A stretch of DNA of 64,000 nt from Diploscapter coronatus (taxonomy: Eukaryota > Nematoda > Chromadorea > Rhabditida > Rhabditidae), in NCBI GenBank assembly GCA_964036155.1, contig OZ038422.1:86575201-86639200 (forward strand). The letters run 5' to 3'. The position numbers and the translations under genes were made by a program. The notes beneath the pieces were generated by a model. It ran no database searches. It was not told where the DNA came from and was given only the letters and a program-made list of their open reading frames with translations. Shown piece by piece: positions 45,201 through 56,700 of this stretch; positions within the stretch are counted from its first letter, which is position 1, and each line of letters begins with the position of its first letter.

Positions 45201-48200
45201 AAAAAAAAAAAAGCCTTAAAGACAATTTCTTGTAAAACATGGAGAATTTTTTTCTTCCTTAGAAACTATGATAAGATAAAGTTTTGAAGAAAATTTCTTG
45301 TAAAAAAAAGTCCTTCGTTTAAGTTAGATTCAAAAAGGATGATAACCTCAGGTTTAGATAAGGAAGAGCAAATTTTGAGGACTTTTTGAAATTACAAAAG
45401 AAATTTAAGAACACCTCATCATACGACCCGATGTCATAGAAGAACTGCTTATCGATAGCGAAAAGGCCACCCGCGATGGTCGGGGTTCTGGAATTTCAAA
45501 TTTAAACAATTTTCTAGCAACAAACAAAAACGCTTACTGAATCGGCAGACTTCTGTCTCCACCCCTTCTTTGAAGTTCTCGTTTCGGGACGGGATACCTA
45601 AAATTTTTTTAAAAGTTAGAAAAATCAACATAAGATGGAGATTTTCTCTTCTAAAAAACATCAAATTTCGATTTTTGCAAAAAACAACGTGCCGAATGAC
45701 GGGATCGATCCGTCGGCCTTCTGTTACTTCAGATTCTCAGCGGAACAATATACGAGACAGACGCTCTGCCACTGAGCTAATTCGGCTTATAACTATGACT
45801 AGGATGAGGAAATTTGACAAAAATCATAATCCCCGATTTTTGCAAAAACAACGTGCCGAATGACGGGATCGATCCGTCGGCCTTCTGTTATTTCAGATTC
45901 TCAATGGAACAATGTACGAGACAGACGCTCTGCCACTGAGCTAATTCGGCTTGCAATTACGGCTAGGATGAGAAAATTTGACAAAAATCATATTTCCAAT
46001 TTTGTTGAAAAAGCGTCTCTCATATTTGTCAAAGACTTTTTTGTTCTCTGCTTTTCCTACATTCTATTTGTCGGGAAAATTGTACGTGTATTTTTGCAAA
46101 CAAATATAGAAGGAAGTCAAAAACTTTAGAAAACTTCTCAATTTATAACGCCTAGCATAGGGGTTTTGCAAAAAAAAAAAAGCGTAATACTTTGAAAGAA
46201 GATCTTAGAAAAATCTATGATATTTTAGTTTCTCTTCCTGAAACAATCGTGCTCCCTAATTTTTTTTGTAAAAATTTCCTAGTAACTATTCGTTCTCTAA
46301 AGTGTCTATTTGAATCTACAGTATTCGAATGATCTTTTTTTGCAAAAAACAATTCTCGATTTTTGCAAAAACAACGTGCCGAATGACGGGATCGATCCGT
46401 CGGCCTTCTGTTATTTCAGATTCTCAATGGAACAATGTACGAGACAGACGCTCTGCCACTGAGCTAATTCGGCATGCCCCCCTTCCCGCCCAACTGAATC
46501 GATAGAGCGACGCAGGGGAGAGTGACGAAATAGAGCCACAAGAAAGAGGGCTTAGAGAGGAAAAAAGGAAAGGGTCTGTCTGTGCTGACAAATTACAAAA
46601 ATACCCAAGTCTAAATAGGATTTTCACATCTTTCTAAAACACCTAATAGGATTTCGTATATCCCTTTTTTCATCATGATAATAAAGTTGGATAAAGCTAC
46701 AGCGATCATCATACGTGCTTTCTCGGTCGACTTTTTGAAGGATAAGGTTTTTGAAAATTAGCAGATTTAAATTCGACTTACCAGCGGAAATTTAGATGCC
46801 AATTAAAGCCACCCCACGTGGTGTCCGACGCTGTGACGTACTCAAAGGAGTCATCTGAAAGAATGTGTGTAGTAGGCAAGATTGCGTCATCAAACATATC
46901 GATTTTGTTAGATTTTCTCGGGAAACAATTAAATTTTTCCTAAGATTTGCAAGACTTCTAAACTCAAACAATATCTCGATCATGAAAGTTTGGGGAAAAT
47001 TTGGAGAAATCCAGAAATTTCTAGACATATTCTAAATATAACAAAAAATGAATTTTTAAAATCAAAATTTTCAGAATAAAAATTCTAGTTTTTAGACGAT
47101 TGATATGATAATCATTTTAAACATTTTAATTCAAAGTTCGAAGGTGGGTTTAAAATCTTCTAAATAGGGAAATGTTTCGTTTGGACTATAAAAGAATCGA
47201 GGCTAGAATCTAGAGAAGGAGAGCAAATAGGCCTTGGGAAAAAGGAAAAAGGAAGGGATAGAGAGAATTCGAGGCGCAGTGGAAAGCATGCGGTCGTGCC
47301 CGAGTGGTTAAGGGGTCAGACTTGAATATCCAACCGGATCATATCCAGGTATCTGATACGCATTGCGTGCACATGTTCGAACCATGTCGGCCGCGGCATT
47401 TTTGCCAAAATTGGGTGAAGCTATTTTTTCCAAATCTTATCCCAAAGCCCTATCTAATCAGCCAAATAATCGCCGTCAAGAGTCGCAATTCTTCGACCCT
47501 TTTCCGTTCGCAATAAATGACTAAATACACGCCTATTTTATGGGCAATGCACAGATATAATTGGAATAGTTTGCATAAGAATAGAGATATTTTGTCTGAT
47601 TAACTGGATATTGTCGAAAATGGGCAGATGAGATTTAGGCTAAACACCACTTCCATGCTCATTTTAATTCACATCTCGGTAAAATGGTGTCTGCCTAACT
47701 AGTATAGGGGTAGAGATCCAAATATTTTAATGCAAGAAAAGAGGAAATATATTAAGCGGTGAGAAAATAAATGATATTTGGAAACTGTCGAACCCTACCC
47801 GAAATCACATCGATGATGGGAGCGACGACGCGTTTTCTGTCCTCGGCAACTCGAGCAAGAAGAGGCTCCAACCAACCGTCAGTTACCTGTAAAATTAGCA
47901 TAGCTGAGATTTGAAAAAAAAATTTTTCAAAGAAATAAGAACTAAATAAAGCATCTATATTTGCTTCACATTGATCTTTTTTAGAGATAAAATATCGACA
48001 TTTTTTAAATAGCCTACATGTGCTCGTGTTAATTTCTGTTCCATTGAAAAATTGAAGAAGTCAAAAATTTGTGGTTAATACTGTCTCTTATCTAAGGGAG
48101 AAAATTATAAGTTGTTCTTTTTTCAAAACTAATTTTATCCATGCTTTCTCTTCACAAAATTTCGAGCCTATTCTATTTTTTGCTCATTATCAGACCAAGG

Positions 48201-51200
48201 GAGCACTTTCGTCAGACGAATACAAACTATAGGGGTAGGTCGCAAGGGGTTTCTGACGATAGTACTCCCTGAGCCTGCTCATTATGTTTCAGTGAAAGGT
48301 AACAGGCACCAAATAACTTTAATTTAATAGTGCTTTTAGTTATGAATGCATATAAAATAAAAATAAACATACCTCAACATGAGCATCCAAGAACAGGAGA
48401 ATTTTTCCCTTGGCCATTCCAGACCCCGTCAGCCTGGCGCGAATCAAGCCGCTTCGCTCCTAAAATAACAATTTGTAAACGTGCCCCTTTAAAACTCAAA
48501 AATCGATCCCTCTTTAACAAAATATCTTTCTATAAGAGCCACACTCTAGATTTCCTCTAAATTATTCACCCTCCAAATAACTGAAAATCAAACAAAAACC
48601 CCGCTTTTAAACTTCTTACATTCGGTCTTGGAGCCTGAGAAAATATCTTTTCTCTTTGATAAATAGGAAAAATCATTTTTTACCTTCAAGTAAAATAAAG
48701 ATAAGTTTATCTCAAGTTTAAAAAATTCTAATTTTTGTCTACAAACTAAAACAATATAAATTTATATTCAAAATTTAAGAAATTCAACATGTCTACCTTC
48801 AAATGCACAATTCTAATAGTGATTGGAAGCCTTTTTAGGTAGGTGTCCAGAGGCTTCCTCAAATAGGGTCGGTCTGATAAATCGTCCACCAAGATGAGCT
48901 CCTCGATCAGGTTTAGAGGGGATCTGAAAATGCCAATTTTTGAACATGAAATTTACACTGTAGCTTCTCTAAAATTGAATGACCTTTTTATTCTTGAAAA
49001 AAAAAGAATACTGTAGCTTTTTAGAATATTTTTTTTTAGAAATACAAGACATTTTGCAATTTACCTATTCACAACCGAATGCAGAGTTCTGAGCAGCGTC
49101 GTCCAGGCTTCATTATGGAAAACGATGATGATGGAGACCTTGGGAAGCGTCATGGATCTGTACCTGAAAATGTTTTTCTTGCAAAAATAGGTCTCAGGAA
49201 AATATATTGATCGCTTTTAAAGACTTCGAAAGTTTCCCTTACAATTCCTCCTTATCCTGGCATTTGCTGGATCGATAATCCGGCAAACTTCGATTCACGG
49301 AAATCAGCTCGGAAGCGACCTGAAAATATTTGTGATAATGCAGTGAAATATCACGGCTCGATTTTGCAAAAAAAATCAAGTCTGCGTTTCAAGATTCAGC
49401 AATTCAAATATCAGTCCATCATTTCATTAGTGCTGCTAATCCCTTGATGTAAATATGAAAACCTTCAAAATATAAAAGTTTCAAAATTCTCCAAATTGAA
49501 TAGACATTTTCATGGCTACAATCGACCACCGGCTCTCTTGGCGAAAATTAAAATACGAACCACGTTGAACTGATTCTCTATGAATCTCTTCTCTTTGTTC
49601 TTCACGAGATGATCTGGCACGTCCACTCCGGCACCGCCCTCTCCATGCATCGGGGGACCGAACGCGGGCACTGTAATTAAAGGATAATTACCCCAGTTAT
49701 CTATTTAATCGTCTAATTATCATAGTTATTTGAATCCTTACCACTCAGCAAAATTCCAAGCTCTTTTTCGACCTCAGGATCGACAGTCTGGAGTGCTTTA
49801 GCATAGGGGGCTTCCTCAGGTTCAAAATCTTTGACTCTATCACCACGAACAGCGGATCTGAAAAACTATAAAATTTAATTTTTTTGAGTTAGGATTCAAA
49901 AAATAAAATATTTCAACCACTTCAAGAGGGAGATATTGTGCTGGCAAAGTTGATAAGATTTAAAAAGAAAAAAAACTTTTTAAAGAATCCTATTAAATCT
50001 CATTTTCATTATATGTGTTCATTGAAACGTTCAGTACTTTCAACTTGAAAATAATGGAGTTTGATCGATTGTCACGCTATATCTTATTGTTGGTTGGAGA
50101 GGAGGTCGATATTCGTGCGGCAGCAATTAGACATCGAATTTGAAGGAGCGAAATAGTGAGTCGCGTAGAAGAGAAGCGAGACAAATGACGTAATTTTTGG
50201 ATATCGACACGTTCTTTCCCAATCAACAATACATGAAACTTTGAATGTTCTTGCCTCTTCGCCGGCCCTCCCGAAGTCCCCGAAGAGTCGAGGAAATAGA
50301 AGAGCAACATTACGTCGACCAACAACCAGAGAATGCTAGTCGCGATTATGGCTCTGAAAAATTTAGTTAAATTTTTTAAAATTTTCAATTTTATCTTCTA
50401 AAGATTTTCTGGAGGTTTTATTGCTCTGAAAAATTGATTTTTGAAAATTTTAAAATATTTTCTTTTTTATTATTTTTTCAAAAAATCGATTTTCAAGACC
50501 GTTATATTTCTCTTTTCTCATTTCCCGTCTTTTCATATATTTTGATTGCCACTTGAAATTGAAATAATTCAAAGTCATCATACGGCTACTATTTGCAAGT
50601 AACTGTTACAAGGCCATACGGTTCTTTTTCTTTTCTAAATTACGAGACCTATATCTTGTCATGTTAAAGCATAGGACGAGAAAACTGCCAGGGATGATTT
50701 TTAAACCGAATTTTTAGAACTTCTATAAAAGGAGGTTTGTATTGGTTCGAAAAAAGTTTGAACTTTATTTCAAGCAACGAAATAACTACTACGTTACGCT
50801 AATTAATTACAGGTGAAAAGTTGGAAATAGAGGTACCAGCCATTTTTTGAGGGATAGATTTTAGCATGAGGCAGATTTTTAAAAAAAGAAAATTATACCA
50901 ACCGTTTTTTAAATAATTCAATTTTATCATTGTATGAAATAGTGTACATGAAATTTCGAACTCGGTTTTAGAGTTTGCAGACAGGCTTATATGGTCAACG
51001 TAAAACTTTGAGACGGATGAAAATTAAATTCGAAGTGTAAATAGTGTTCCGTTCCGATTAGTTCAGTGTCGGTAAACGATACAACCGTTCCGATAAAAAA
51101 TGGGATGTTTGATAACTTTGGCAGAAAAAAATTATTGTAGAATATTATGGAGAAAAAGCGAAAGATAAAACACTATCCTTTTTAAATAAAAAAAAAACGT

Positions 51201-51411
51201 GTAAAACCTTGAAATCTGTTTTATTTAAAAAATATTTTACTGTAGAAATTGAGGGAAAACAAATCAATTGAATTGACATTATTCTTACTTTAAATTATAA
51301 ATAAAGAAAATTTGATAGCCTATACTAATTATACGAAAAAAAATTTAATTTTTAAAAAATCAAAAGGTCGACTTACCTACAAACCGTAGACCGGCCCCTG
51401 AAGGCGAACAT
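42214..51411 (-). CDS. gly-3: Polypeptide N-acetylgalactosaminyltransferase (GALNT1/13, gly-3 type)
   Basis: Golgi type II membrane glycosyltransferase that starts mucin-type O-glycosylation by moving GalNAc from UDP-GalNAc to Ser/Thr. ATG 51411 gives a short cytoplasmic tail ([12 protein letters not shown]). The membrane anchor [20 protein letters not shown] is in the exon near 50350-50240. GT-A core: [33 protein letters not shown], then [20 protein letters not shown] with the DAH metal-binding motif. [20 protein letters not shown] follows. The second half has [20 protein letters not shown] (the WGGEN motif), [14 protein letters not shown] and [15 protein letters not shown]-terminal ricin-type lectin domain ([27 protein letters not shown]) ends NYRPMNV at 42214. 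All catalytic motifs are present. The gene spans 9.2 kb because introns hold tRNA genes and many repeats. Confidence 0.93.
42815..43150. repeat. Dispersed repeat family C, copy 3
   Basis: About 335 bp in a GALNT intron, same orientation and landmarks as 23287-23632 (GATATGCCAGATTGATG start, ATCCGTCATCCAAAATGAAC, GCGTAGAGCCA, ATCTAGATAGG). Confidence 0.75.
43974..44131. mobile_element. Foldback element, family F copy 3
   Basis: In a GALNT intron. Ends AGACGTGCAAGTTTTCACAC and the complement of TTTGAAAATTTACAAGTCT. Inner stem GAACGAGATAGCGTGTCTTT against AGACACGTTGTCTCGTTC, with GAGAGACAAAAAGAAGC near the loop. Confidence 0.75.
44365..44432. repeat. Half copy of a short TIR element
   Basis: GGCAAGTCGCAAAGGATTTC then TGACGATCCTCCTCCCTGGG matches the right half of 48191-48277. 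The left arm is not present. Confidence 0.5.
44529..44660. mobile_element. MITE family B, copy 3
   Basis: In a GALNT intron. Left CAGACGTTGGGACGTCTTCC, right complement of GGAAAACGCTTCAACATCTG. Interior as in the other copies. Confidence 0.75.
45691..45786 (-). tRNA. tRNA-Thr (CGT), with intron, copy 1
   Basis: Minus strand, 96 bp including an intron of about 25 nt. Acceptor GCCGAAT pairs with ATTCGGC. D arm GCTC-AGTGGCA-GAGC. Anticodon stem TCTGT with ACAGA; spliced loop CTCGTAA gives anticodon CGT (Thr). T arm GACGG-ATCGATC-CCGTC. The intron follows position 37, the canonical place. It lies inside a GALNT intron, in the same orientation as the gene. Confidence 0.88.
45855..45950 (-). tRNA. 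tRNA-Thr (CGT), with intron, copy 2
   Basis: Mature sequence identical to copy 1. The intron differs at several positions (for example CATTGTTCCATTG instead of TATTGTTCCGCTG). Flanks are also duplicated (TTTTTGCAAAAACAACGT on the 3' side of the gene), so this is a tandem duplication. Confidence 0.88.
46378..46473 (-). tRNA. tRNA-Thr (CGT), with intron, copy 3
   Basis: Identical to copy 2 throughout the gene and intron, again preceded on the plus strand by CGATTTTTGCAAAAACAACG. Same GALNT intron, about 430 bp from copy 2. Confidence 0.88.
47290..47394 (+). tRNA. tRNA-Ser (TGA), with intron
   Basis: Plus strand, opposite to the host gene. Acceptor GCGGTCG with CGGCCGC (one G-T pair), discriminator G at 47395 as in Ser tRNAs. 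Anticodon stem TCAGA with TCTGA; spliced loop CTTGAAA gives anticodon TGA (Ser). The intron is about 24 nt after position 37. A long variable arm (CGCATTGCG) marks class II. T arm ACATG-TTCGAAC-CATGT. Confidence 0.88.
48191..48277. mobile_element. Short TIR element (87 bp) in a GALNT intron
   Basis: CAGACCAAGGGAGCACTTTC on the left and the complement of GATAGTACTCCCTGAGCCTG on the right, with TCGTCAGA on both arms. A half copy lies at 44365-44432. Confidence 0.7.
50091..50227. mobile_element. MITE family A, copy 5
   Basis: Inverted orientation in a GALNT intron. GTTGGAGAGGAGGTCGATAT on one side, ATATCGACACGTTCTTTCCC on the other. The core is GAGCGAAATAGTGAGTCGCG. Confidence 0.75.
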
Positions 51412-53727
51412 TTTGTCCTCTTTTTCGATCTTCTTTTCGATTTTCTTGACCGACTCAAAACCCGTAAACCACGCTGCTCTCAATACAAAATTGGATGACC
51501 TGAAAGACTCGATAAGGAGCGGGATTAAATTTTTGAAAATCACAAAGATAGAGTATAGCTTATACTCCTATTTTTGAAAAATGGATTGTTTAAGTTGATG
51601 ATGTAATACGTAAAAGGTGTGAATAAGAAGAGATAGAAAAGAGAATGAGAAAAGATACAAAGAAAAGAGCTGCAGCTCAAAACTTGGAGGTGTGAAAACA
51701 GTAAGGAAAGAAATGAGAAAAATAAAATGAAGAAATAGTGAAAGATTACATGGGGTTAGAGAAGAACAAAAGGAGAAATAATATTTCAAAAGTAGAGAGT
51801 AAAGAGTCGGAGCATAGAAGAAATAGTACGGTTTACTGTAGAGTTAGAGAAAGAATACCCGCTCCTGTCTTGACTTGTTCTTTTGCCCATTCAGGGAAGT
51901 GTTTGCTCAACACAGGAGTCATAGAAAAGCCGAAATCGAGATAGTACAGGGAAATGAAGAGTGAAAAGAAAGAGAAAGAAAACTTGGGGAAAGAAAGACA
52001 AGAAAATAGTATGAAAAAATTGAGACTAAAGAGTCAGAAAATGGAAAAATAGCGAAGAATTACAGGAAGATAGAGAAAGAGAAATGACGAAATAGTAAGA
52101 GCAAAAGAAAACTCCCAAAAAGACAACTTGAAAGAGAAAAAAGCGTTGGTCACTCTAAAAGCCCCCGCGCGCATCATTTTCTAGCTGTTCTACCCCTTTT
52201 CCTTTTCTCTTTACATGAAAGTTCAAAGCTTCCTTTAAAAGCAAGCACTTGACTATGTTTCAAAAATGGACAAGTTTTTGTGTCTTCCTTCAAGAAAATG
52301 CGGTAGATTTATTTTCGAAAAAATGAATGTAAAAAAGAGGGGGATTTGTGAAGTTTTACTTTCTTTTCAAGAAAGAGTTTGATTTAGTGTTCAAATTAAA
52401 AAAAAGATATGTATAGAAAAGTAAAGATTTCCAAATGGTAAGTTTTAATAGGGTATGATGGATCAGTATTTTACAAAATTTTTCAAAAAAATACTAATTT
52501 AAAATTGCACTTCTTTGGATCATTTTACGAACTAGTCTACTTCCAAGATTTTAATAATGAAGATCGGCTTTTCCTTATATTAGGTTTACAAGTTCTGTAA
52601 ATCTAGCGCCTTCATTCCTATTCAGTGATCCATAAAACACAGGGCGCCAAAGTTTTTAGAGCGCAAAAAACGCGACTTGTGGGAGAGAGGAGCGATTAAC
52701 ACATTACTTTTGCCCATTCCATTTCCCAGCCCCTTTCACCTAAAGGTAGTCTTTCTCTTTTCTTGCCTACTGCCTACGCACTTTACCGAAATAGGATGAA
52801 TTTCAAGGAAAGTAAAAAGAATGTTTAAAGGAAAAGGGCAGGTTTAAAAGATCGCCCGCTTTGAAGATAAAGAAAATATGTGAACCGTTCAAAAATTGAG
52901 AAAATCCAATAATCCGCCGACCTGTAAGTTCAGAATAAGCGATTTTTCGTCGTGGCGCGTCGTTCAGCCTTCAGAATCGAACAATAGCCATCTAAATCTG
53001 AAATCAAGTTGATTTTCTCTGAAAATTCAAATTTTTAAAAATGAAGGTATCAAAATGGTTCAAAACCATTCATCTTCCAGAAATATCTTGAAAAGGGGTA
53101 AATATTTATTCGCAAAAAATCGAATCAAAAATATAAAAGATTAGTTTTAAAAAATCACAAGATAAGTAGACGTAGAAAGTTCGCTTGATAAGGCACAATA
53201 TAAAATAACATTATGAGCACACCTTGGAAAATTATTATTATAAGTTTTTGGATTAAACAACTCGTAGAAAACTGCATAAATAAGTATATTCATTCTCAAG
53301 AGTAGGGTAAAACGTGAAAAGTTAGAAAAATCTTTTGAAGATTAGATCTTTTCGAATGACTTTTTGAAAGCATAAATTATGGATATCGTACTTTCTCTAT
53401 TAAAATTAGCAATTAATTTCTAAGGAGCGTATTAAGTGATTAGAGAAAATGCGACACTTGCAGACACGAAATTTCGTGAAATCTATTTCGAATATTTAAA
53501 GATTACATGAAAAACAAGAATAAATATTGTTAAAGACGATTTTTAAATTATTCGATTTTAAAGGACTTTTCATCACATTTTTGAGTAGACTCTTTTAAGT
53601 CATTATAATTTTTAATAAGAATTACAGTACGAAATCCCAAGCTACCGTAAGTTCACAGAAAAAAGAACTCGAGTATTTTGCCTTAGATTTCGGTATTTTA
53701 AACTTCAGATTACTGCAATTCCAAGTT
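51412..53727. other. Gene-poor spacer upstream of GALNT, with purine-rich tract
   Basis: The GALNT first coding exon has an upstream splice acceptor near 51500, so a 5' untranslated exon lies somewhere here. About 51590-52140 is strongly purine-biased on the plus strand (long GA-rich runs, little C/T), with a break at 51840-51900. No gene was recognised, and the open frames in the tract are low-complexity. Confidence 0.5.
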
Positions 53728-56700
53728 TCATACCGCCGGAAACGCCAATCCACAAGCAATCAACCACTCCGAGAGATCTCTTCCCATGCAAGAAAGACGG
53801 GCCTCGATCAAGGGTACAGAGGGTGCATTCAATTGTTTCCATTGAGACCAACCGTTCTTGATGGGAGTAACCTAGGAAATGAAATTTATATTGGGAAGAA
53901 AATTTTTAAGTGTAAACTTTTGGAACCAAACAAGATTTGCAATTCGTTCAAAATTTCACCGATCAAATCAGTAGGAGATAAAATAATGAAGTATATAAAT
54001 TGCTGAAACTTACTTGAATCGCCTCGCCCATAGCGGACTCAAAGAACTCCCTGACTGCATCATGCGCGTCACAGCTCCACACGTCCTGTCCGTCAACCGG
54101 TATGACGCCAGACAACTGAATTCTTTGATTTAAACAAAGTATATTTTTCACAATTTAGAAATCATTTTTGATGCCAACATAAGCCTTTTTTGTTTTTCAA
54201 AAATTCAAAAGTTAATCTTTGAAGGAAGGCATTTCATTAAACTCCTGGTTTTTGTCATACCTTACACTTGAACATCAGCATCTTTTTGAAAGGCGTTTTA
54301 TCGTTCAATTTTCTCAGCGCATCTGCTCTCACGTAATGAAATGCGCCAACATCTATTAAGTAGACGCAGAACGATAGTTTGTCTGAAGATACACAAGATG
54401 TTTCAAAAATGAAAAACTCGAATAATCGATTTCGAAAGTTTTCTAATTAAAAACCTCAAATAGAACCCACCAATTTTACTGGACCTCACGCACTGAACCC
54501 TCTCCCATCTGCCATCGATGTCAGCCGCATAATATCTGCCAGGCTTTGGCAATTCACCAACTAAACGAGATTCAGGCAGTTTGCACTCATCGGTTAGTTT
54601 CGCGTACATGTAATCCGGCATGGGGTCCTAAATTTTCGTTTTGGGTAAATTTCAGAACTTTTCAAATCCTTTCTCGTAATAAATGGCAGCGTTCGTATGA
54701 ATACGAAAAAGCAATTTAAAAAATAAAATAAGTTCCAAAAATTTCTCGTTATTTCATCAGAAAACTTTTTAATTCAGCGAAATTTTAGTGAATATAATAA
54801 AACACAAATTGATTAACAAAAACTCACCAGACTCATTTGTCTGAGACTAATATCGGTGGGCCCTGCAGCGAAGAGTGCGTGGGCGTAAAATGGCTACAAG
54901 AATATTCGTTATTATTTTAAAATTTGACTTAATTTTATCTTTAGGTTATAAAAATGTTAATGTATCCTAACATTTTAACGTATTCAATATCAAATTTTAA
55001 AGTCTGGGTTAAGTTCATCAATATCCGACTTTTCAAAATTCGGTCCCGCAAAAATCCGCAGAAAAATAGCGTGTCGTATTGAGAGAGGAAGAGCGTCGTC
55101 TTTTTGGTCTTTTGAAACGATGTGCTATCGCTTTGAGAAGTCTGATGAATAATGAATATAGTACCTGAGCGGGCATTTGTTGGGTTTCCATCGGAACGAT
55201 GCCCGGGTCGCCATCGAAAGTACAAACGACAACATTTGAAGGAGTTTTCTGGGTTTGAGGCGCAGAGCGAATTTTTTGGCCTCTGCAACAATATCCTATT
55301 TTTTTAAAAGAACAAATTTCCCGACTTTTCACTAGAAAAATATGGGTTATAAAGAAAGGATGTCAATAAGAAGAGGTTACGTTATCAAGTTAAAAAAATT
55401 TTTTTTTCAAATTTTATGACTAATTTTAAAACCTAAATAATTAAACAAATAAGAAATTTCAAAAAAAAATAATAATAATCCTTCAAAATGGTTTTGCGCA
55501 GAAAAAGAAATATTGTCTGATGATTTACGATTTAAGTTAACCTACATCGACCGAGTAATGGGCACTCCCTCTTGTAGTCGTTTCTGCACGAGTTCCCTAA
55601 TCGCATTACCGCTCAATGTCCAGAGGTCAGCCAACGCGATTTCTTGATTTTCGTCTAATTCTGCTAGCTGCAAAAATTGTCTTTATTTTTAAATTTCACA
55701 GAAATAATCTCTAGGACGAACATTATATCAAAATATTGAGCTTTTCACGGGGATCATTTTGGTATCGAACTTGATCATTTTTATTGAATTGAAATAGTAG
55801 AAATAGCGATTTTGTGCTGAAAATATGTTTTAGAAATGCACTGACCCTCATTTGATTCGGAATGAGTCCTCCAATCGGATCGTCTTCAAAGGAAATATCC
55901 CTGAGAATCTCGTCGGCTCTAGGGTTCTTTGGATCGAGTCCGATCGTAACTCTCCTGGCCAGAGCTGGCACTGAAAAAACAACAACAATAATCAAATTTG
56001 CAAGAAAAAATATGACGGTCTGTTTTAAACATTTTAAAAAGATATCCCTTTATCGTGTGATAAGATATGAAATTGTTAGAATTTAAAATACAAGTAGTTT
56101 ACCATTCATAACTGAAGAATCCGGATCCGGTAAGAGTTTGAAATCGACGATCGGGAATTTCCCTCGAACCCCGACATCAGCGAAATAGCACTGAAGAAGA
56201 CCGTCATGAGGGGTATCCTGAAGTTTGAATTTGTTTTAAAGATTGTTATTTTTCAAATTGTTACCTCTGTCAAGACTCGAAACCAACTTCCGGCTGCATC
56301 CTTCAAGGCATAGGCAGCGTTAGAGAGGAATTCCTAAAGACAGTTTTTGAAGCTTTGTATCTCAACAAAAAAACTCTGGCAAGTTATACAGGAATCTATT
56401 AAAAGATGGCAAATCTTGAAACTTACATAGACGAGAACTTTGCTTCTAGCGAAATTCTCCTGATCCGAGTAGAATTGGGCGAGTTGTCTGAAACAAAAGC
56501 ATACATTCTTAAATTAAGATAAACTTAACCTAAATCTTGAAAATTCGAATTTTTACCTCCGAATTTCCTCGAATTTCTTCTCGTCTTCGGTGGCTCGAAT
56601 GTAGATCTCGTCGCAGCTCTCGAAGGCGACCACGGACACTTCGCATTGAGGCACCAAACGGGGAGAGCATTGAGAAAGCTGAAAATTGACTAGGTTTCAA

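Noticed and set aside
45570..46129. Two 89-97 residue plus-strand frames with a shared repeated peptide
   Set aside because: They are antisense readings of the duplicated tRNA-Thr genes.
51568..52140. Coding frames in the purine-rich tract
   Set aside because: The translations are Lys/Glu/Arg or Phe/Leu/Ser runs produced by base bias.
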